Of a stretch of DNA of 64,000 nt, positions 25,394-34,170 are shown in pieces. Made by a program: the position numbers and the translations under genes. Source of the DNA: JACDAN01 sp963842235. GTDB taxonomy: Bacteria > Actinomycetota > Thermoleophilia > Gaiellales > Gaiellaceae. Below the pieces are notes generated by a model. It searched no databases. It worked only from the letters and a program-made list of their open reading frames with translations, and was not told the origin of the DNA. Within the stretch, counting starts at the first letter, position 1. The number at the start of each line of letters is the position of its first letter. The stretch is from assembly GCA_963842235.1 (NCBI GenBank), contig CAWJFT010000002.1, positions 62,001 through 126,000 on the forward strand. Direction: 5' to 3'.

Positions 25394-25414
25394 ACGAGAG
25401 GATCGTACGCCAGA

Positions 25415-25484
25415 GACATCGCTTGCGATGTCGACTTCAGGCCGTGCGAGCTTGCTCGCGCGGCCGTCTGAAATGACCGGTCGA
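25415..25484. repeat. Two-hairpin element, copy A
   Basis: A 70-bp element with copy B at 51751-51821. Stem 1: GACATCGC/GCGATGTC around TT (25415-25432). Then TTCAG (25436-25440), an 11-bp stem 2 (25441-25451 with 25454-25464), CGT and CTGAA (25468-25472), which pairs with TTCAG. It ends with AAATGACCGGTCGA containing the palindrome GACCGGTC. Read on the plus strand, both loops are G(CUUG)C. Read on the minus strand, the element stands 21 nt before the SDR start. Differences from copy B in the stems are mostly compensatory. Confidence 0.75.
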
Positions 25485-25512
25485 CGCGGTGGAAGTGAGA
25501 GGCTTCCGCTAC

Positions 25513-26661
25513 ATGGCATTCAGCGGGAGCGAGGTACAGAACGCGATCTATGTCTCGGGCGAGTCGCCGTGGCCGATCTCGCCGGAGGAGTGGGAGGCGC
25601 GCGCGGCCGAGGCGCTCGAGCCTGGGCCGTTCGACTACATCGCGGGCGGCGCCGGATCGGAGTCGACCATGCGCGCGAACCTCGAGGCGTTCGAGCGCCG
25701 ACGCCTACGCCCGCGGATGCTGACCGGGAACAGCGAGCGGGACATCTCGGTCGAGGTCCTCGGGACGAAGTCGCCGGCGCCGTTCTTGCTCGCTCCGATC
25801 GGAGTCCTGTCGATCGCCCATCCCGAGGGCGAGCTCGCCGTGGCGAGGGCGGCCGCAGCGACCGGCGTGCCGATCGTCCTCTCGAGCGCTGCGTCGCATT
25901 CGATCGAGGAGGTCGCGGAGATCGATCCGCCGCGGTGGTTCCAGCTCTACTGGGTCAACGACCGTGAGGTGACCGTCAGCCTGGTCGAGCGGGCCGAGGC
26001 CGGCGGCTACGGCGCGCTCGTCGTCACGCTCGACACGCTGTCGCTCGGCTGGCGTGATCGCGACCTCCGCAAGTCGTACCTGCCGTTCCTCGGGGGCGAG
26101 GGCTGCGCCCAGTTCTTCTCCGATCCGGTCTTCCGCAGCCGGCTCGAGCGACCGCCGGAGGAGGACCCGCTCGGTGCGGCGGCGGCCATGCTCGGCATGT
26201 TCCCGAACCTAGGCCTGAACTGGGACGATCTGGCGTGGCTGCGCGCCCGGACCGAGCTTCCACTTCTCGTCAAGGGCGTCCTCACCGGCGACGACGCGGT
26301 GCGCGCACGCGAGAGCGGCGTCGACGGCATCGTCGTCTCCAACCACGGCGGCCGCCAGGTGGACGGCGCGATCGCCGCGCTCGACGCGCTCGAGGAAGTG
26401 CGCGAGGCGGTCGGGGCAGAGATGGTCGTGCTGATGGACAGCGGCATCCGGCGCGGCCCGGACGTCCTCAAGGCGCTCGCACTCGGGGCCGATGCGGTGC
26501 TGCTCGGTCGTCCGTATGCGTACGGGCTCACCGTCGGCGGCCAGGACGGCGTGGAGGCCGTGATCCGGCACCTGATGGCGGAGACGGATCTCACCCTCGC
26601 GCTCGCCGGCGGCACGCAGGCAAGCAACCTCGACTCGTCATGGATCGCGGCGTCGTCCTGA
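25513..26661 (+). CDS. FMN-dependent alpha-hydroxy-acid oxidase, lactate 2-monooxygenase-like
   Basis: About 382 aa. FDYIAGGAGSESTMRANLEAF, LLAPIGVLSIAHPEGE, GIVVSNHGGRQVDG (catalytic His and Arg) and LMDSGIRRGPDVLKALALGADAVLLGRPYAYG show the complete FMN TIM barrel. The N-terminus SGSEVQNAIYVSG and the overall pattern resemble mycobacterial lactate 2-monooxygenase more than lactate dehydrogenase LldD. Such enzymes oxidise short 2-hydroxy acids. A GAGAGG ribosome binding site lies 11 nt before ATG 25513; a GTG at 25489 would add 8 residues. It overlaps the following alcohol dehydrogenase by 22 nt. Confidence 0.85.
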   Translation: MAFSGSEVQNAIYVSGESPWPISPEEWEARAAEALEPGPFDYIAGGAGSESTMRANLEAFERRRLRPRMLTGNSERDISVEVLGTKSPAPFLLAPIGVLSIAHPEGELAVARAAAATGVPIVLSSAASHSIEEVAEIDPPRWFQLYWVNDREVTVSLVERAEAGGYGALVVTLDTLSLGWRDRDLRKSYLPFLGGEGCAQFFSDPVFRSRLERPPEEDPLGAAAAMLGMFPNLGLNWDDLAWLRARTELPLLVKGVLTGDDAVRARESGVDGIVVSNHGGRQVDGAIAALDALEEVREAVGAEMVVLMDSGIRRGPDVLKALALGADAVLLGRPYAYGLTVGGQDGVEAVIRHLMAETDLTLALAGGTQASNLDSSWIAASS

Positions 26662-27668
26662 GAGAGCTCGAGCAGTTCGGCGTCGAGGAGATCGACCTCG
26701 ACGAGCCGGGGCCCGGCGAGGCGCGGGTACGCCTCGAGGCCACCGGCGTCTGCCATTCCGACCTGCACGTCGTCCGAACCGGGTTCAACCATCCGCTGCC
26801 GGTCCTCCTCGGGCATGAGGGTGCGGGCGTGGTCGAGGCGGTCGGGGAGGGAGTCGGCCACGTGGCGCCCGGCGACCGTGTCGTGGTTGGGTGGCGGTCT
26901 CCTTGCGGCGAGTGCCGCTGGTGCCTACGGGACGCCCAGCACCTGTGCCGGACTCCTGCGATGGCGGCAGGGCGGATGCACACCCGCGACGGCCGCGACC
27001 TGATGGGTGTCTTCCGCGCGGGCACGTTCGCGACGCGGAGCGTGCTCCACGGTGCGGCGCTGGTTCCCTTGGTGTCGACCTGCCGATGGAGGAGGCCTGC
27101 CTGCTCGGCTGCGCCGTGGCGACGGGCGTCTGCTCGGTGCTGAAGACGGCCGGGGTGTGGGAAGGCGCGCGCGTCGCCGTGATCGGCTGTGGCGCCGTCG
27201 GGCTCTCGGTCATCCAGGGTGCGCGGATCGCCGGCGCCGAGGAGATCTACGCAATCGACCTCGACGAGCGGAAGCTCGAAGAGGCGACGCGGTTCGGAGC
27301 GACCCACACCGGAGAGGGCGAGCGGCTGGACTTCGTCTTCGACGTGGTCGGCCGGCCCGAGACCGTCGCGCTTGGCATCCGGATGCTCGGCCACGCCGGC
27401 ACGCTCGTGTACATCGGGCTTCCGCAACCCGGCGCGGAGGCTGTCCTCCCGTCTGGATTACGCGTTCGACCGCCGGCTTCGCATCCTCGTCTCGCACGGC
27501 GGCGACCATGTCCCGGCGGAGGACTTTCCGCTGCTGGCGCAGCTCGCTCTGGACGGCCGCCTCGACCTGGCCGGAATGGTCACGAAACGGATTGCTCTGG
27601 ACGACGTCGAGCAGGCGTTCGAGGACATGGAGGCGGGCGACGTGATCCGTTCGGTGGTCGTGCTGTGA
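26640..27668 (+). CDS. Zinc-dependent alcohol dehydrogenase (two frameshifts)
   Basis: About 342 aa if repaired. VCHSDLHVVRTGF and LGHEGAGVVEAVG hold the catalytic zinc ligands, CGECRWCLRDAQHLC the structural zinc cysteines, and VAVIGCGAVGLSVIQGAR the NAD fold. The frame breaks at about 27071 (one G missing in TTGGTGTCG; expected LGVDLPMEEAC) and at 27449-27451 (one extra C; expected VLRLDYAFDRRLRIL). All three segments together form one full-length protein ending at the TGA that overlaps the next GTG. ATG 26640 lies inside the end of the flavoprotein gene. Confidence 0.85.
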
Positions 27669-28060
27669 GGATTCCTCCGCCCGTCGCTGAGCTGATCGGT
27701 ATCGAGCTCGTGGACTCGGGCGGCGGCGTCTGCACGATGCGGCTCGAGGCCGGCGAGCAGCACTTGAACCCAATGGGGACGCTCCACGGCGGGATCCTCT
27801 GCGACCTCGCCGACGCCGCCATGGGCATGGCGTTCTTCTCCACGCTGGACGAAGGGGAGTCGTTCACGACGCTCGAGCTCAAGATCAACTACCTGCGTCC
27901 GTTTTGGACCGGGACGCTCATCGCCCGCGGCACGGTCATCTCGCGCGGGCGGACGATCGGCCTGAGCGAGTGCCGCGTCGTCGACGACCGCGATCGCCTG
28001 ATCGCGCATGCAACGAGCACCTGCATGGCCCTGCGCGGCGACCTCGCCGAGGGCCGTTAA
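27665..28060 (+). CDS. PaaI-type hotdog acyl-CoA thioesterase
   Basis: 131 aa, one 4HBT hotdog domain. NPMGTLHGGILCDLADAAMGMAFFS is the PaaI/YdiI signature with the HGG loop and the catalytic acid on the long helix. Such enzymes hydrolyse aromatic or short acyl-CoA esters and free CoA. It starts at a GTG overlapping the stop of the alcohol dehydrogenase (GTGA), which also confirms the corrected frame of that gene. Confidence 0.87.
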   Translation: MRIPPPVAELIGIELVDSGGGVCTMRLEAGEQHLNPMGTLHGGILCDLADAAMGMAFFSTLDEGESFTTLELKINYLRPFWTGTLIARGTVISRGRTIGLSECRVVDDRDRLIAHATSTCMALRGDLAEGR

Positions 28061-28065
28061 TCCTT

Positions 28066-28080
28066 GTAACAACTTGTTAC
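28066..28080. repeat. GTWACAASTTGTWAC palindrome, site 1
   Basis: GTAACAACTTGTTAC, a perfect 7-1-7 palindrome 5 bp after the thioesterase stop, in the 83-bp gap between two convergent genes. The right flank continues CTTGG as at site 2. One of five related sites between 28 and 42 kb. Confidence 0.7.
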
Positions 28081-28132
28081 TTGGTACCGCCCCGCCCCGA
28101 CGTTGCGCTCTCCGAGCGGCGGGACCGAGTTA

Positions 28133-28147
28133 GTTACAAGTTGTCAC
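28133..28147. repeat. GTWACAASTTGTWAC palindrome, site 2
   Basis: GTTACAAGTTGTCAC, one mismatch to a perfect palindrome. It contains the TGA stop of the acyl-CoA dehydrogenase on the minus strand. Its centre is 67 bp from that of site 1. Confidence 0.6.
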
Positions 28148-29581
28148 TTGGGGTTGGAGCCGGCGAGAACGCGGTCGATCAGGTTCGCGTAGTCGGCGTC
28201 CGCCTCCGGGTTCCAGCCGGTCATGCGGTGACGGCGTTCGACCAGCGCTGCGCTCGCGGCGTCTGAGTGACGAAGCAACGTGACCTGGAGCGAACGCACC
28301 AGCTCGGCGAGCTGACGCCGGAAGTGCAGCGCGCCGAACTCCGGCTCCGGAAACCGACCGCCGCAGGCGCGCGGCGAGCTCGTCCGAGGCGCCCGCCTGC
28401 TGCACGACCAGCTCGACGGCATCGAAGCGCTCGAGATCCCGGAGAGCCTGCGCGCAGAGGACGTTGTGCGTCCCCTCCCAGCTCTCGAAGACGATCGCGT
28501 CCCGGTAGAGCCGCGGCAGCGGCGAGAAGTCCTCGATCGTGCCGTTGCCGCCGAGCGTCTCGATCCCCCGCCGGACGACCTGCGTCGCCGCCAAAGACGT
28601 GACGAACTTGTTCCCGTTGACGAGCAACCGGTGCCAGACGACGTCCTCGTCGCTCGCCGAGCCCTCGTCGATCCTCGCAACGAGCTCCGTCAGGTGCATC
28701 GTCGACGCGTAGGCCGCGGCCTCCTCGCTCTTCATCACGGCGAGGTTCTCCCGAACGAGCGGGAAGCGGCCAATCGGGCCACCGAAAGCCGAGCGCTCGC
28801 GCGCGAAGCTGGACGCTTCCAGGAACGCGCGTTTCATCAAGCCGGTCGAGCCGACGGAGTTCAGCCAGCGCGAGGTGTTGAGGACGCTGATAGCGGTCTT
28901 GAAACCGTCCTCGAGCGGCCCGAGCGGATAGGCGACCGCCCCCTCGAACTCGATCTCACCCGTAGCCAGCGCACGTGTCCCGAGCTTGTCCTTCAGGCGC
29001 CGGATGCGAAACCCGCCGCCCTCCCGAGGAACCAGGAAGCAGCCGATGCCGCGCGTCCCCTCCGCCGCCCCACGCGGGCGCGCCGTGACTACGAACTGGT
29101 CCGCATCCGCCACGGAGCAGAACCACTTCTCGCCGTAGAGGCGCCACGCGTCGCGGTCCGGCACCGCCTCCACCCGATTTGCGCCGACGTCGGAGCCGCC
29201 GTGCCGCTCCGTGAGGAACTGCGCCCCACGTTGGGCCCGGTCATAGTCGGTCTCGAGCAGCGGTGGCAGGAACCGCTCCCGCAGCTCGTCCGACGCCCTC
29301 GTCCGCAGCGCGCGCACAAGCCCGGCGGTGCAGACGACCGGGCACGCGTGCCCTCCCTCGCCGGCGTGGGCGAGCGCATAGAACAGCGCCGCCTGCTCGC
29401 GCGCCGGCGCGCCGACGATCCCCGAAGCCCACACGGCCCGCCCCGCGCGGTGGTAGGCGGGATCGAACTCGATCTCCCCGTCGGCGCCGAGCCGCGGCGG
29501 ATTCCGCTCGGCCTCGGCGACCGCCGGCTCGACGACGTCCATCACGACGGCGAGGAAGTCGCTGGTGACGGCGATCATCAC
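28144..29581 (-). CDS. AidB-like acyl-CoA dehydrogenase family protein (frameshifted)
   Basis: About 478 aa if repaired. AQFLTERHGGSDVGANRVEAV, the FAD-contact run WFCSVADADQFVVTARP, GIGCFLVPREGGGFRIRRLKDKLGTR and the C-terminal GIETLGGNGTIEDFSPLPRLYRDAIVFESWEGTHNV are those of AidB-like acyl-CoA dehydrogenases, flavoproteins best known from the alkylation response but often metabolic in actinobacteria. The frame breaks near 28349-28360: the tail FPEPEFGALHFRRQLAELV lies in the next frame, implying one extra base. The start is GTG 29581 or ATG 29578, 18 bp from the divergent dehydrogenase. Confidence 0.82.
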
Positions 29582-29586
29582 CGATA

Positions 29587-29593
29587 TAGGCTA
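29587..29593. promoter_or_regulatory. Overlapping divergent -10 elements
   Basis: TAGGCTA can serve both strands: TAGGCT (29587-29592) lies 7 nt before the plus ATG at 29600, and TAGCCT on the minus strand lies 6 nt before GTG 29581 and 9 nt before ATG 29578. Both transcripts would be leaderless. Confidence 0.5.
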
Positions 29594-29599
29594 AGCGCC

Positions 29600-30694
29600 A
29601 TGGACCTCCGCGACAGCCCGGACGAGGCCGCCTTTCGCGACGGGGTTCGCACCTGGCTCCAGGAGAACCTCCCCGCAGGCGAGCCACGGGAGTGGAGCCG
29701 CAAGATCTACGACGCGGGCTACGCGGGCCTTACCTGGCCCGAGGAGTACGGCGGCCACAGTGCGCCCTACAGCCACCAGGCGATCGTGCTGGAGGAGTTC
29801 GCGCGTGCTGAAGCCCCGTCGCACATGGGCGTAATCGGCCTCGGGATGGCGGGCCCGACGATCATGGCCCACGGGACGGAGGAGCAGAAACGCCGCTACC
29901 TGCCGAAGATCCTGTCGGCGGAGGACATCTGGTGCCAGGGCTTCTCGGAGCCCGGCGCGGGGTCAGACCTCTCGGCGGTCCGAACCTCCATCGACGCCCG
30001 CAACGGCTCGTTCGTCGTCAACGGCCAGAAGGTCTGGTCGTCCTTCGCGCACATCGCCGACCACTGCATCCTCATCGGCCGCAGCGACCCCGACTCGCAG
30101 CGCCACGAGGGCCTCACGTACCTGATCGTGGACATGAAGGCGCCGGGCGTCGAGGTGCGCCCGCTGCGCCAGATCACGGGCGAGGCCGAGTTCAACGAGA
30201 TCTTTCTCACCGACGTGGAGGTGCCCAAGGAGAACCTGCTCGGCGAGATCGGCGGCGGCTGGCAGGTGGCGATGACGACGCTTCTCCACGAGCGCGGCAC
30301 GCTCGGCTTCGCGCTCGGCGGGGCGCTCGAGGCGCAGGTGCAGAAGCTCGTCGCCCTGACGAAGGAGCGCGGCGCCGACGATCCGATCATCCGCGACCGC
30401 GTCGCCCAGGAGTGGATCGAGCTCCAGGCGCTCAAGCTGACGAACTACCGCTCGCTGACGACGCTGATGCAGACGGGGATCCCCGGGCCCGAGGGCTCCG
30501 TCTCGAAGCTCCACTGGTCGGAGCAGAACCAGCGCCTCACAAAGCTTGCGATGGAGATCCTCGAGGGCGAGGACGACGGCTACTGGCGCCACCAGCAGCT
30601 GCGGAGCAGGGGCAACACGATCGAGGCCGGGACGTCGGAGATCCTGCGGAACATCATCGCCGAACGCGTTCTTGGCCTGCCGAGGAGCCGCTAG
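29600..30694 (+). CDS. Acyl-CoA dehydrogenase
   Basis: 364 aa with all three domains. WPEEYGG and the N-terminal helices come first, then WCQGFSEPGAGSDLSAVRTSI (FAD-binding beta domain) and the C-terminal helical domain ending RGNTIEAGTSEILRNIIAERVLGLPR, where the Glu of EAGTSEI is in the catalytic position. It introduces a trans-2 double bond into acyl-CoA. Leaderless start. It is followed without gap by a short partner dehydrogenase, as in actinobacterial alpha2beta2 acyl-CoA dehydrogenases for steroid or branched substrates (inference). Confidence 0.92.
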   Translation: MDLRDSPDEAAFRDGVRTWLQENLPAGEPREWSRKIYDAGYAGLTWPEEYGGHSAPYSHQAIVLEEFARAEAPSHMGVIGLGMAGPTIMAHGTEEQKRRYLPKILSAEDIWCQGFSEPGAGSDLSAVRTSIDARNGSFVVNGQKVWSSFAHIADHCILIGRSDPDSQRHEGLTYLIVDMKAPGVEVRPLRQITGEAEFNEIFLTDVEVPKENLLGEIGGGWQVAMTTLLHERGTLGFALGGALEAQVQKLVALTKERGADDPIIRDRVAQEWIELQALKLTNYRSLTTLMQTGIPGPEGSVSKLHWSEQNQRLTKLAMEILEGEDDGYWRHQQLRSRGNTIEAGTSEILRNIIAERVLGLPRSR

Positions 30695-31308
30695 TGCAGT
30701 TCGCCTTCACCGAAGAGCAGGAGCTCCTCCGCCGCGAGGCGCGCGACGCGCTGATGAACGGCGGGTGGACGAAGGAGGAGATCAGCGCCGCCGAGCTGGG
30801 GTTCGTCGACCAGGCGGTGCTCTACGAGGAGGCCGGCCGGGCCAACGTGGGCGAGTCGCTCTTCGACGAGTCGCGTCCCGAGCAGGAGCAGCTCGCTGCG
30901 CTCGCGCTCGAGGCCGTCGGAATCGGCAAGAAGGCGCTCGAGCTGGCCGTCGAGTACGCGCAGAACCGCGAGCAGTTCGGACGCAAGATCGGGGTCTACC
31001 AGGCCGTATCGCACAAGCTGGCGGACACGTTGGTCGAGACCGAGCTCGCGCGCTCGATCGCCTACTGGGCGGCCTGGTGCGTGGCCGAAAACGACGAACA
31101 GGCACCGATCGCGACCGCGGCGGCCAAGTCGTACGCCGGAGATGCGGCGGTCGCCGCCTGCGAGCGCTCGATCCAGGTGCACGGCGGCATCGGCTTCACC
31201 TGGGAGCACGTGCTCCACGAGTACTACAAGCGCGCACTTTGGATTCAGGCCTACGGCGGCTACTCGCGCCAACAGCGGGCCAAGATCGCCGCCTGGCTGC
31301 TCGATTGA
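30694..31308 (+). CDS. Short acyl-CoA dehydrogenase-like subunit lacking the middle domain
   Basis: 204 aa. The N-terminal FTEEQELLRREARDAL of the first helical domain is followed after about 50 residues directly by LAALALEAVGIGKKALELAVEYAQNREQFGRKIG of the C-terminal domain and ends with IQVHGGIGFTWEHVLHEYYKRALW. The whole FAD-binding beta-barrel domain is absent without any frameshift trace, so this is a deleted paralogue rather than a damaged gene. GTG start overlaps the stop of the full-length dehydrogenase (TAGTG). Probably a non-catalytic partner completing the FAD/CoA sites of the upstream enzyme (inference). Confidence 0.85.
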   Translation: MQFAFTEEQELLRREARDALMNGGWTKEEISAAELGFVDQAVLYEEAGRANVGESLFDESRPEQEQLAALALEAVGIGKKALELAVEYAQNREQFGRKIGVYQAVSHKLADTLVETELARSIAYWAAWCVAENDEQAPIATAAAKSYAGDAAVAACERSIQVHGGIGFTWEHVLHEYYKRALWIQAYGGYSRQQRAKIAAWLLD

Positions 31309-32117
31309 CCCGTACGGCTCTCGTCACCGGCGCCTCGACCGGAATCGGGCGGGCGAGCGCACTCGCGCTCGCGGAGTCGGGGTGGCGCGTCCTCGCCGGC
31401 GTGCGCCGCCCGGGTGACGCTCCGGAAGGAACCCAGGAGGTGCTGCTCGACGTCACCGACGCGGACCAGATCCGCGACGCGGCCGGTCTCGTAGACCAAC
31501 TGGATGGTCTCGTCAACAATGCCGGAATCGCACGCGCCGCGCCGCTCGAGTTCATCCCGCCGGAGCTGCTGCGCCACCAGCTCGAGGTCAACCTCGTCGG
31601 TCAGGTCGCAGTCACGCAGGCTTTCCTGCCGGCGCTGCGGCGCGCGAAGGGGCGGATCGTCTTCATGGGCTCGATCGCCGGGAAAAGCGCACTACCGTTT
31701 CTCGCCCCTTACGCCGCTTCGAAGCACGCACTCGAGGCTGTCGCCGATTCCCTGCGTCTCGAGCTCAAGCCGTTCGGCATCCGCGTCTCGATCATCGAGC
31801 CGGGGTCGATCAAGACACCGATCTGGACGCGCTCGGTCAAGCGCGCCGACGAGCTGATCGCGAGCATCGAGGGGCGGGAGCTGGACGATCTGTACGGAGA
31901 CCGGATCGCCCGCTTCAGGCAGCGCGCGATCGAGCGCGGCGCCGGAGGCGCGCCACCCGAGAACGTCGCCAAGGTCGTCGTCGAGGCCTTGACGACCGAG
32001 CGGCCGCGCACGCGCTACCTGATCGGCCGCGACGCGAGGCTGCGCGCCGGCTTCGAGCACTTGCCGGACCGGCTGCGCGACCGCATCTACGAACGGGTCC
32101 TACTGACGAAGCGTTAG
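31305..32117 (+). CDS. SDR-family oxidoreductase
   Basis: 270 aa. ALVTGASTGIGRASALALAESG is the Rossmann TGxxxGIG motif, LVNNAGIA follows, and the catalytic triad is Ser in GSIAGKS and YAASK. The C-terminal part with PIWTRSVKRADEL and RTRYLIGRDARLRAGF resembles retinol-dehydrogenase-like classical SDRs. The substrate is unknown. TTG start overlaps the stop of the short dehydrogenase (TTGA), so it belongs to the same operon. Confidence 0.88.
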   Translation: MTRTALVTGASTGIGRASALALAESGWRVLAGVRRPGDAPEGTQEVLLDVTDADQIRDAAGLVDQLDGLVNNAGIARAAPLEFIPPELLRHQLEVNLVGQVAVTQAFLPALRRAKGRIVFMGSIAGKSALPFLAPYAASKHALEAVADSLRLELKPFGIRVSIIEPGSIKTPIWTRSVKRADELIASIEGRELDDLYGDRIARFRQRAIERGAGGAPPENVAKVVVEALTTERPRTRYLIGRDARLRAGFEHLPDRLRDRIYERVLLTKR

Positions 32118-32125
32118 GAGACAAG

Positions 32126-32524
32126 ATGGGCTACGCCAAGGGATCGATCGACGACATGGGCGAAGGGCCGGGCTTCCGAAGCGTCCGGCGGGCGCTCGGA
32201 GTGACGGCGTTCGGCGTCAATGCGATCGTCTACCCGCCGGGGCAGGAGGGCTTCCTGCACTACCACGACGAACAGGACGAGCTCTACTTTGTCCACCGGG
32301 GGCGCGCGTCGTTCGAGGTCGACGGAGAGCAGTTCGAGCTCGGGCCGGGCGGTGTCGTCTACGTCGAGTCGACGACGCCGAGGAAGGTGAACAACCGGAC
32401 GGACGAGGACCTCGTCCTCTTCGTCGTCGGCGGTAAGGAGGGCTACGTCGGCCGCGACGGACAGCTCGTCGACGTCGAGCGGGATCTGTCGCGCCGTCAG
32501 AGCTTTACGAGCGGCGGGAATTAG
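32126..32524 (+). CDS. Cupin-domain protein
   Basis: 132 aa, single double-stranded beta-helix. YPPGQEGFLHYHDEQDELYFVHRGRASFEVDG contains the first cupin motif with HxH and Glu metal ligands, and GGVVYVESTTPRKVNN the second, with a less typical ligand set. The function is unknown; small cupins beside acyl-CoA genes may be isomerases, dioxygenases or sensors. It starts 8 nt after the SDR gene with AGGAGA just before ATG. Confidence 0.82.
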   Translation: MGYAKGSIDDMGEGPGFRSVRRALGVTAFGVNAIVYPPGQEGFLHYHDEQDELYFVHRGRASFEVDGEQFELGPGGVVYVESTTPRKVNNRTDEDLVLFVVGGKEGYVGRDGQLVDVERDLSRRQSFTSGGN

Positions 32525-32565
32525 GGAACGATTTCGGTGGGTCTATCTCGAGGAGGGAAGCGGCA

Positions 32566-34170
32566 ATGAACGGCTTGATGATGGATTACCAACTCTCGCT
32601 CCCGCCGATCCTGGATCGCGCGGAGACGTTCTTCGGGGACAAAGAGGTGGTCACCAGGCTCCCCGACAAGAGCTTCCACCGCTACACGTACCGGGACATG
32701 GCCGGGCGCGCGAGGCAGCTCGCCGTCGCGCTGCAGAAGCTCGGCCTCGAGCGCGGCGACCGCGTCGCGACCCTGTGCTGGAACCACTACCAGCACCTGG
32801 AGGCCTACTTCGGGATCCCGTGCGGCGGGTTCGTCCTGCACACGCTCAACCTGCGGCTGCACCCGTCCGACCTCGTGTACGTCGCCGCGCACGCCGACGA
32901 CCGAGCGGTCATCGTCGACCGGAGCCTCCTCCCGCTCCTCGAGCAGTTCCAGGGCGAGACCCGAATCGAGCACGTCTTCGTCGTCGAGGATTCCTACGAG
33001 GAGCTGCTCGACTCGGCGAGCCCCGACGAGTGGGAAGACCCGCAGCTCGACGAGCGAGAGGCGGCCGCGATGTGCTTCACGAGCGGCACCACCGGGCGCT
33101 GCAAGGGCGTCGTCTACTCCCACCGCTCCACCGTCCTGCATGCGCTCGGCGTGGCGACGACCTCACCCCTGGGGATGCGGATCGCGCACGGGGACACGCT
33201 GCTTCCGGTCGTGCCGATGTTCCACGCGAACGCGTGGGGCTACCCGTACCTCGCGGCGATGCTCGGGACGAAGATCGTCTTCCCCGGCCCGCATCTCGAT
33301 CCGGAGAGCTTGCTCGAGGACTTCGTCGAGGAGCGGGTCACCTGGACTGCGGGCGTCCCCACGATCTGGCTCGGGATGCTGCAGCTCCTGGACGCGGACC
33401 CCGGCCGCTGGGATCTCTCCCGCATGAAGGGGATGCTCGTCGGAGGCTCGGCCGTCCCTCGCGCGATGATCGCCGCCTACAAGGAGCGGCACGGCCTCAA
33501 CGTCGTCCAGGGCTGGGGCATGACCGAGACGTCGCCGGTCGCTTCGGTGACGGACTTCATCGGCGACATTCAGGACGCCGACCAGGACACGCAGTTCGAC
33601 TATGTGGCGATGGCGGGCATTCCGCTGCCGTTCGTCGAGATCCGCGTGCGCGCCGACGACCAGGACGTCCCGTGGGACGGCGAGTCGATGGGCGAGCTGG
33701 AAGTGCGAGGGCCGTGGGTTGCGTCCGGGTACTACGAGGACGACTCGCAGGCGGACCGCTGGACCGACGACGGCTGGTTCAAGACCGGCGACATCGTCTC
33801 GATGCACCCGCGCGGGTTCATCCAGATCAAGGACCGCTCGAAGGACGTGATCAAGTCCGGCGGCGAGTGGATCTCGTCGGTCGAGCTCGAGAACGCGATC
33901 ATGGCCCATCCGGCGGTGTCCGAAGCAGCGGTGATCGCGATCCCGGACGAGAAGTGGGCGGAGCGCCCGCTCGCGGCGATCGTCCTGAAGGAGGGGGAGA
34001 CGGTGACGGCGGACGAGCTGCGGGAGTACCTCGCTCCCAAGTTCGCGAAGTGGTGGCTGCCCGACCGCTTCGAGTTCGTCGACGAGATCCCGAAGACGAG
34101 CGTGGGGAAGTTCAAGAAGATCGCGCTCCGCGAGCAGTTCGCCGAAGAGCAAGTTCCGGCCTCTTCGTGA
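32566..34170 (+). CDS. Long/medium-chain acyl-CoA ligase (FadD-like)
   Basis: 534 aa, full length. MCFTSGTTGRCKGVVYSH is the ATP P-loop, QGWGMTETSPVASV the acyl/AMP loop, WFKTGDIVSMHPRGFIQIKDRSKDVIKSGGEWISSVELE the hinge and A8 motif, and PKTSVGKFKKIALRE the catalytic lysine tail. It activates carboxylic acids as CoA thioesters. A strong GAGGAGGGA ribosome binding site precedes the ATG, so it starts a translational unit after the cupin gene and couples to the next gene (GTGA). Confidence 0.93.
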   Translation: MNGLMMDYQLSLPPILDRAETFFGDKEVVTRLPDKSFHRYTYRDMAGRARQLAVALQKLGLERGDRVATLCWNHYQHLEAYFGIPCGGFVLHTLNLRLHPSDLVYVAAHADDRAVIVDRSLLPLLEQFQGETRIEHVFVVEDSYEELLDSASPDEWEDPQLDEREAAAMCFTSGTTGRCKGVVYSHRSTVLHALGVATTSPLGMRIAHGDTLLPVVPMFHANAWGYPYLAAMLGTKIVFPGPHLDPESLLEDFVEERVTWTAGVPTIWLGMLQLLDADPGRWDLSRMKGMLVGGSAVPRAMIAAYKERHGLNVVQGWGMTETSPVASVTDFIGDIQDADQDTQFDYVAMAGIPLPFVEIRVRADDQDVPWDGESMGELEVRGPWVASGYYEDDSQADRWTDDGWFKTGDIVSMHPRGFIQIKDRSKDVIKSGGEWISSVELENAIMAHPAVSEAAVIAIPDEKWAERPLAAIVLKEGETVTADELREYLAPKFAKWWLPDRFEFVDEIPKTSVGKFKKIALREQFAEEQVPASS

